From Alphaproteobacteria bacterium (GTDB taxonomy: Bacteria; Pseudomonadota; Alphaproteobacteria; Sphingomonadales; Rhodothalassiaceae), in the NCBI GenBank assembly GCA_003694205.1, contig RFKS01000175.1, forward strand, positions 1 through 6,290: a DNA stretch of 6,290 nucleotides, read 5' to 3'. The position numbers and the translations under genes are program-made. Under the pieces are notes generated by a model. The model searched no databases and was not told the DNA's origin. It was given only the letters and a program-made list of their open reading frames with translations. Below are positions 5,191 through 6,290 of the stretch, one piece after another (position 1 is the stretch's first letter; the number at the start of each line of letters is the position of its first letter).

Positions 5191-6290
5191 ATGCTCAGCA
5201 CGACCGAGAAAGTGGCGCGGCTACGGCTCATCCGCACCGAAACCGTGGGACCGATCGCCTTCCGCGCGCTTCTCGCACGCTATGGCAGCGCCGAGGCGGC
5301 GCTCGAGGCGATCCCGCAGCTCGCCCGCCGCGGCGGTCGCACGGCACCTTTGCGCATTCCCTCAAAAGCTGCGGCAGAGCGGGAGCTCGCGGCACTCGCG
5401 CGCTTTTCTGCGCAGCCGCTGTTCTGGGGCGATGCCGGCTATCCGCGCCTTCTTGCCGCGACCGAGGACGCGCCGCCGGTGCTCCTCGCCAAGGGGGCGC
5501 TGCACCTTCTCGAACGCCCGACACTGGCACTCGTCGGTGCCCGCAATGCCAGCAGCATCGGCAGACAGATGGCGGAACGCCTGGCACGCGAGATCGCCGA
5601 GCGCGGTGTCGTCATCGTTTCCGGCCTCGCCCGCGGTATCGATGCGGCGGCACATCGCGGCGCGCTTGCGACAGGGACCATCGCCGTCGTCGCCGGTGGC
5701 CTCGACGTCAACTACCCGCGCGAGAACGCGGCGCTGCAGGAGGCGATCGCGGAACAGGGCCTGCTCGTCGGCGAGGAGCCGCTCGGCGTGCAGCCGCAGG
5801 CGCGTCATTTCCCGAAGCGCAACCGGATCATCTCGGGTCTCGCCCTTGCGGTCCTCGTGGTCGAGGCCGCCGAGCGCTCGGGGTCGCTGATCACCGCCCG
5901 CCTCGCCGCCGCGCAGGGTCGCGAGGTGATGGCGGTCCCCGGCTCGCCGCTCGATCCCAGAAGCCGCGGCGCCAACGCCCTGATCAGGTCCGGCGCGGCC
6001 CTCATCGAGTGCGCCGAGGACGTGATCGAGATCCTGTCGCAGCTCTCGCCGCCGCTCGAGGAGCCGGATCTTCCGGACTATCGGGCCGCCGCCACGCCGC
6101 CGCGCGCCGAGGTGCCCGAAGGCGTGCGCACCCGCATCCGCACGCTGCTCTCGCCGACGCCCACACTCATCGACGACATCGTGCGCGACAGCGGTGCGTC
6201 GACGGGCGACGTTCTCACCGTTCTGCTCGAGCTCGAGCTCGCCGGTCTCATCGAGCGCCATGCCGGCGCGCGGGTGGCGCTCAGCGGTGA
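5191..6290 (+). CDS. dprA: DNA processing protein DprA (Smf), nearly complete
   Basis: DprA binds incoming single-stranded DNA in the cytoplasm and loads RecA onto it during natural transformation; it is also widespread in bacteria not known to be competent. The frame is open from 5191 to the right edge, 366 complete codons plus two bases (GA, so not a stop). The N-terminal helical part (LRLIRTETVGPIAFRALLAR, then ARYGSAEAAL) is the SAM-like domain. The Rossmann-type core shows TLALVGARNASSIG (111-124), VSGLARGIDAAAHRGAL (145-161), GGLDVNYPREN (169-179), HFPKRNRIISG (207-217), ERSGSLITARLAA (228-240) and VPGSPLDPRSRGANALIRSG (249-268). Residues about 310-366 look like the C-terminal winged-helix domain (LIDDIVRDSGASTGDVLTVL). 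The length is close to full, so only the last few codons are likely missing. The ATG at 5191 fits the family's usual N-terminus; an in-frame TTG at 5131 would add 20 unrelated residues. Confidence 0.97.
   Translation, partial: MLSTTEKVARLRLIRTETVGPIAFRALLARYGSAEAALEAIPQLARRGGRTAPLRIPSKAAAERELAALARFSAQPLFWGDAGYPRLLAATEDAPPVLLAKGALHLLERPTLALVGARNASSIGRQMAERLAREIAERGVVIVSGLARGIDAAAHRGALATGTIAVVAGGLDVNYPRENAALQEAIAEQGLLVGEEPLGVQPQARHFPKRNRIISGLALAVLVVEAAERSGSLITARLAAAQGREVMAVPGSPLDPRSRGANALIRSGAALIECAEDVIEILSQLSPPLEEPDLPDYRAAATPPRAEVPEGVRTRIRTLLSPTPTLIDDIVRDSGASTGDVLTVLLELELAGLIERHAGARVALSG

Noticed and set aside
5362..6261. A 299-codon open frame on the minus strand
   Set aside because: It is the complement of dprA, whose motifs are all intact on the plus strand.
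721..6290. A competence link between the Tad pilus genes and dprA
   Set aside because: The two sets are in divergent operons, and dprA sits in the pyrB-plsY gene string that I regard as ordinary conserved order; proximity alone does not support a joint DNA-uptake role.

Overview
The window is a high-GC stretch with closely packed genes and strong GC3 bias. It looks like an alphaproteobacterial chromosome, probably from the Rhodospirillales or Hyphomicrobiales side, though the order cannot be fixed from sequence alone. The evidence is a Tad/Flp pilus locus in the order cpaA-cpaB-cpaC and a pyrB-pyrC(pyrX)-plsY-dprA string, an arrangement I recall as common in that class. All seven genes are intact where visible; I see no insertion sequence, tRNA, rRNA, CRISPR array or phage gene.

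Left part (1-2064, minus strand): the first three genes of a Tad (tight adherence) pilus operon, transcribed leftward out of the window. They are the prepilin peptidase cpaA, the periplasmic/inner-membrane assembly protein cpaB, and the N-terminal 238 residues of the outer-membrane secretin cpaC. Gaps are 3 and 5 bases, so they are almost certainly cotranscribed. No Flp pilin gene lies upstream of cpaA, where it often sits.

Middle (2065-2245): a 181-bp divergent control region, the only substantial non-coding stretch. It holds an AT-rich core, two copies of CTGATCA exactly 50 bp apart, a perfect 7-2-7 palindrome, and a good sigma70-type promoter (TTGCCC, 17 bp, TATAAG). That promoter would start pyrB mRNA only a few bases before its start codon.

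Right part (2246-6290, plus strand): pyrB (aspartate carbamoyltransferase), a dihydroorotase homologue overlapping it by 4 bases, plsY (acyl-phosphate:glycerol-3-phosphate acyltransferase) 2 bases further on, and dprA (RecA loader for incoming single-stranded DNA) after an 85-bp gap. dprA runs off the right edge.

The most notable point is the dihydroorotase homologue. It has lost nearly every metal ligand and catalytic residue of the family and a block of about a dozen residues after the usual metal-binding motif. PyrB beside it carries an Arg/Pro-rich N-terminal extension of about 30 residues. Together these match the class A aspartate transcarbamoylase known from Pseudomonas, in which an inactive dihydroorotase is a structural partner and the PyrB extension takes part in nucleotide control. 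A catalytically active dihydroorotase should therefore be encoded elsewhere in the genome. I found no wholly new system; the best leads are this degenerate enzyme pair and the unusual promoter/operator layout in front of it.
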